Source: an uncultured Bacteroidales bacterium (GTDB lineage Bacteria; Bacteroidota; Bacteroidia; Bacteroidales; FEN-979). Taken from it: a stretch of DNA of 43,985 nt. Below, piece after piece: positions 42,559 to 43,985 of the stretch. Every line of letters begins with the position of its first letter. Within the stretch, counting starts at the first letter, position 1. A program made the position numbers and the translations under genes. The notes under the pieces are model-generated. The model was given only the letters and a program-made list of their open reading frames with translations, had not been told where the DNA came from and ran no database searches. The stretch is from assembly GCA_903916595.1 (NCBI GenBank), contig CAIWXI010000033.1:1-43985 (forward strand), written 5' to 3'.

Positions 42559-43395
42559 ATGAAAAAAATATTTCTTTTATTAGCCGTACAAATCTGTATT
42601 TATCTTGCAGCCCCGGCCCAGGTATTAAACATCCCTATAACGATACAGGAACAGACTCAATGGTGCTGGGCGGCATGTTCCGAAGTGGTTCTCGATTATT
42701 ACAAGGTCTCGAAAACACAGTGCGAGATAGCTGAATGGACCAGAACTGTCGCATATCCGACTTTTGGCAGCACCAATTGTTGTTTGGACCCCAGCAAGGG
42801 CTGTAATCAGAATAATTATAATTTCAATCGCACCGGCAGCATCCAGGAGATTCTGATTCACTTTGGGAAGATTCCGAACGAAGGTAGCGGGCCTTCAACC
42901 CTTGAAGAGATCACATCAGATATTCAGAAAAACAGACTGTTCGTTATCCTTTTAAACTGGAGCAACGGAGGAGGGCATTTTGTTGTCGGTCATGGCATTA
43001 ACGGAGACAACATCTACTATATGGATCCCGATTCACCAGAGGGATTCCATATAGAGAAGTACAGTGCTATGCTGGACGGCACAGGACGTGGCATTTGGTC
43101 AAGTACGAACCGGATTATCAGTAATGTAGGAGTGGATGAACGCGTCAATAAAGAAGCGCTTTCTTTTCATCCAAATCCATTTTTTTCAGTGACAACACTT
43201 CAATGCGGGACTATTTTCAAAGACGCATGCATGACTGTGTATAACTCCCATGGGCAGCAGGTAAGACAGGTTAAAAGTGTTTCCGGACAAACGGTTGATT
43301 TTGATCGCGGCAACCTTCCGGCGGGGATCTATTTAATCAGGCTGACTCAGGACAACACCTGCTATACCGGCAGGGTGGTGATCAGAGACAACTAA
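42559..43395 (+). CDS. Secreted papain-like cysteine protease with T9SS sorting domain
   Basis: 278 residues from ATG 42559, which starts the signal peptide (MKKIFLLLAVQI...APA); a longer frame begins at 42517. The catalytic set of AvrRpt2/C39-like papain-fold peptidases is present: QEQTQWCWAAC with Cys36 as nucleophile and Gln34 nearby, GGGHFVVGHG with His140, and YYMDPDSP with Asp156. Several further Cys (TNCCLDPSKGC) may form disulfides outside the cell. The C-terminus (LSFHPNPFFSVTTL, VYNSHGQQVR, LPAGIYLIRL, GRVVIRD) is a T9SS type A sorting domain, so the enzyme should reach the cell surface. Substrate unknown. Follows 41901-42536; its stop overlaps the PAS gene stop by four bases. Confidence 0.85.
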   Translation: MKKIFLLLAVQICIYLAAPAQVLNIPITIQEQTQWCWAACSEVVLDYYKVSKTQCEIAEWTRTVAYPTFGSTNCCLDPSKGCNQNNYNFNRTGSIQEILIHFGKIPNEGSGPSTLEEITSDIQKNRLFVILLNWSNGGGHFVVGHGINGDNIYYMDPDSPEGFHIEKYSAMLDGTGRGIWSSTNRIISNVGVDERVNKEALSFHPNPFFSVTTLQCGTIFKDACMTVYNSHGQQVRQVKSVSGQTVDFDRGNLPAGIYLIRLTQDNTCYTGRVVIRDN

Positions 43396-43769
43396 AAGAA
43401 TTGCCTGTCCTCCCTACCGGTCTCCCCCAAGGGGGAAGAATCCCTTATAAAATGAGGCATTTCAAAGGGAATCTCGAGTGAAAGCTCGATGATTCCCCTG
43501 AATTCGCCATCCCGGAACCATGGTGACTGGTAAATGATCTTTTTCTTTCCCCGCTTTTCGATGGTGTAAACATTCTTCTGCCCAGAGGTCATGATCTCCA
43601 GTATCTTTTTACGGGAAGCTGGATTGTGGCACTCCAGCAAGTCCTGCCCGATCAGGCTGGCGCCGCCGTCCTTTTCGTAGTTTGAAAGGGCTTTTTCGTT
43701 CATGTAGGTGATTTTACCCTGCGCATCGCTCACGATCACATTGCCGTCCAGTTTTTCGATCCATTCCAT
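43392..43769 (-). CDS. Single PAS-domain protein
   Basis: 125 residues, no signal peptide, so cytoplasmic. The PAS core runs from LDGNVIVSDAQGKITYMNEKALSNYEKDGG to IIELSLEIPF. In the middle, LIGQDLLECHNPASRKKILEIM carries a Cys-His pair in the place where related PAS domains (DUF438-linked type) have a CHP motif, proposed to bind heme. RGKKKIIYQSPWFRDGEFRGIIE forms the later strands. No kinase, HTH or other output domain is attached, so it may sense a small ligand and act through a partner protein, or be part of a split system. Confidence 0.75.
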   Translation of the reverse strand: MEWIEKLDGNVIVSDAQGKITYMNEKALSNYEKDGGASLIGQDLLECHNPASRKKILEIMTSGQKNVYTIEKRGKKKIIYQSPWFRDGEFRGIIELSLEIPFEMPHFIRDSSPLGETGREDRQFF

Positions 43770-43846
43770 GGGGAGAGTGTTTTTGCAAAGGTAGGGAGAA
43801 CTGAAAAAAATCAGTTACAGATGAATTGTAAGTGGGTGATATTGAG

Positions 43847-43921
43847 TGGGATGTGAGGGATTCGAACCCACGACCTCATGCGTGTGAAGCATGCGCTCTG
43901 AACCGACTGAGCTAACATCCC
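43847..43921 (-). tRNA. tRNA-Val(CAC)
   Basis: The minus strand folds as a cloverleaf: acceptor GGGATGT/ACATCCC (7 pairs), D-arm GCTC/GAGC, anticodon arm CATGC/GCATG with loop TTCACAC (anticodon CAC after T33), and T-loop TTCGAAT. The T-stem has one T-T mismatch at pair 50-64. The discriminator base is A and no CCA is encoded. The anticodon CAC reads GUG, so the amino acid should be valine. Confidence 0.88.
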
Positions 43922-43985
43922 GAAGGCCATGGCAAAGATAGTAAGTAAGGAGATATCGAAGTAAAGAAGTTGCGAAATTATTCCC

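Overview
The window looks like a chromosome segment of a Bacteroidota (probably Bacteroidia) bacterium, most likely an uncultured or environmental lineage. Three things point there. Seven secreted proteins end in a type IX secretion (T9SS) type A sorting domain. Upstream regions carry Bacteroidota-type TAnnTTTG (-7) promoter boxes rather than sigma70 boxes, and few genes have a Shine-Dalgarno sequence. Phylum-typical families are present: DUF4403, DUF3098, DUF2723, FISUMP, PID-CTERM, SPOR-barrel proteins and ORF6N. Lower-rank placement is not possible from sequence reading alone.

Layout. 1-1702 is a decayed accessory zone: the right end of an IS66-like element, a gene-free stretch with two back-to-back hairpins, then three broken, partly duplicated ORF6N-domain genes with palindromes at matching positions. 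1778-13741 is a secreted/surface set: a YCF48-type propeller protein, beta-barrels, a FISUMP protein, a DUF4403 lipoprotein, a Trp/Tyr-rich repeat protein and a GH53 galactanase, interrupted by a HTH gene whose partner is truncated. 13748-17558 is leuS with a downstream DUF3108 gene whose 5' end runs through two tandem-repeat arrays. 17676-25791 is mostly housekeeping: a large AsmA-like protein, ftsX, DUF3098, uppP, truB, tadA and a RhaD-like aldolase. 25779-30931 (minus) looks like a four-gene envelope operon: TPR protein, barrel-SPOR protein, G8-like T9SS protein and a PID-CTERM protein. 31069-34143 is a DUF2723 membrane protein. 34171-41134 (minus) is an efflux operon in which the RND permease is fused in frame to a binding-protein-like domain and a TolC-like outer-membrane factor. 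41270-43921 holds a pyrimidine-dimer glycosylase, a secreted cysteine protease with an unknown secreted neighbour, a PAS protein and a tRNA.

Genes working together: leuS/DUF3108; ftsX-DUF3098-uppP-truB-tadA (cell envelope plus tRNA modification); the envelope operon 30931 to 25779; the tripartite pump 41134 to 34171; and the protease pair 41901-43395. Convergent gene ends are almost always abutting or overlapping.

The strongest candidates for something new are the RND-binding domain-TolC fusion with an internal signal-peptide-like segment, the covarying palindromes of the ORF6N fragments, and the frame-breaking repeat arrays inside the DUF3108 5' end. All family assignments were made by eye from motifs, with no database search.
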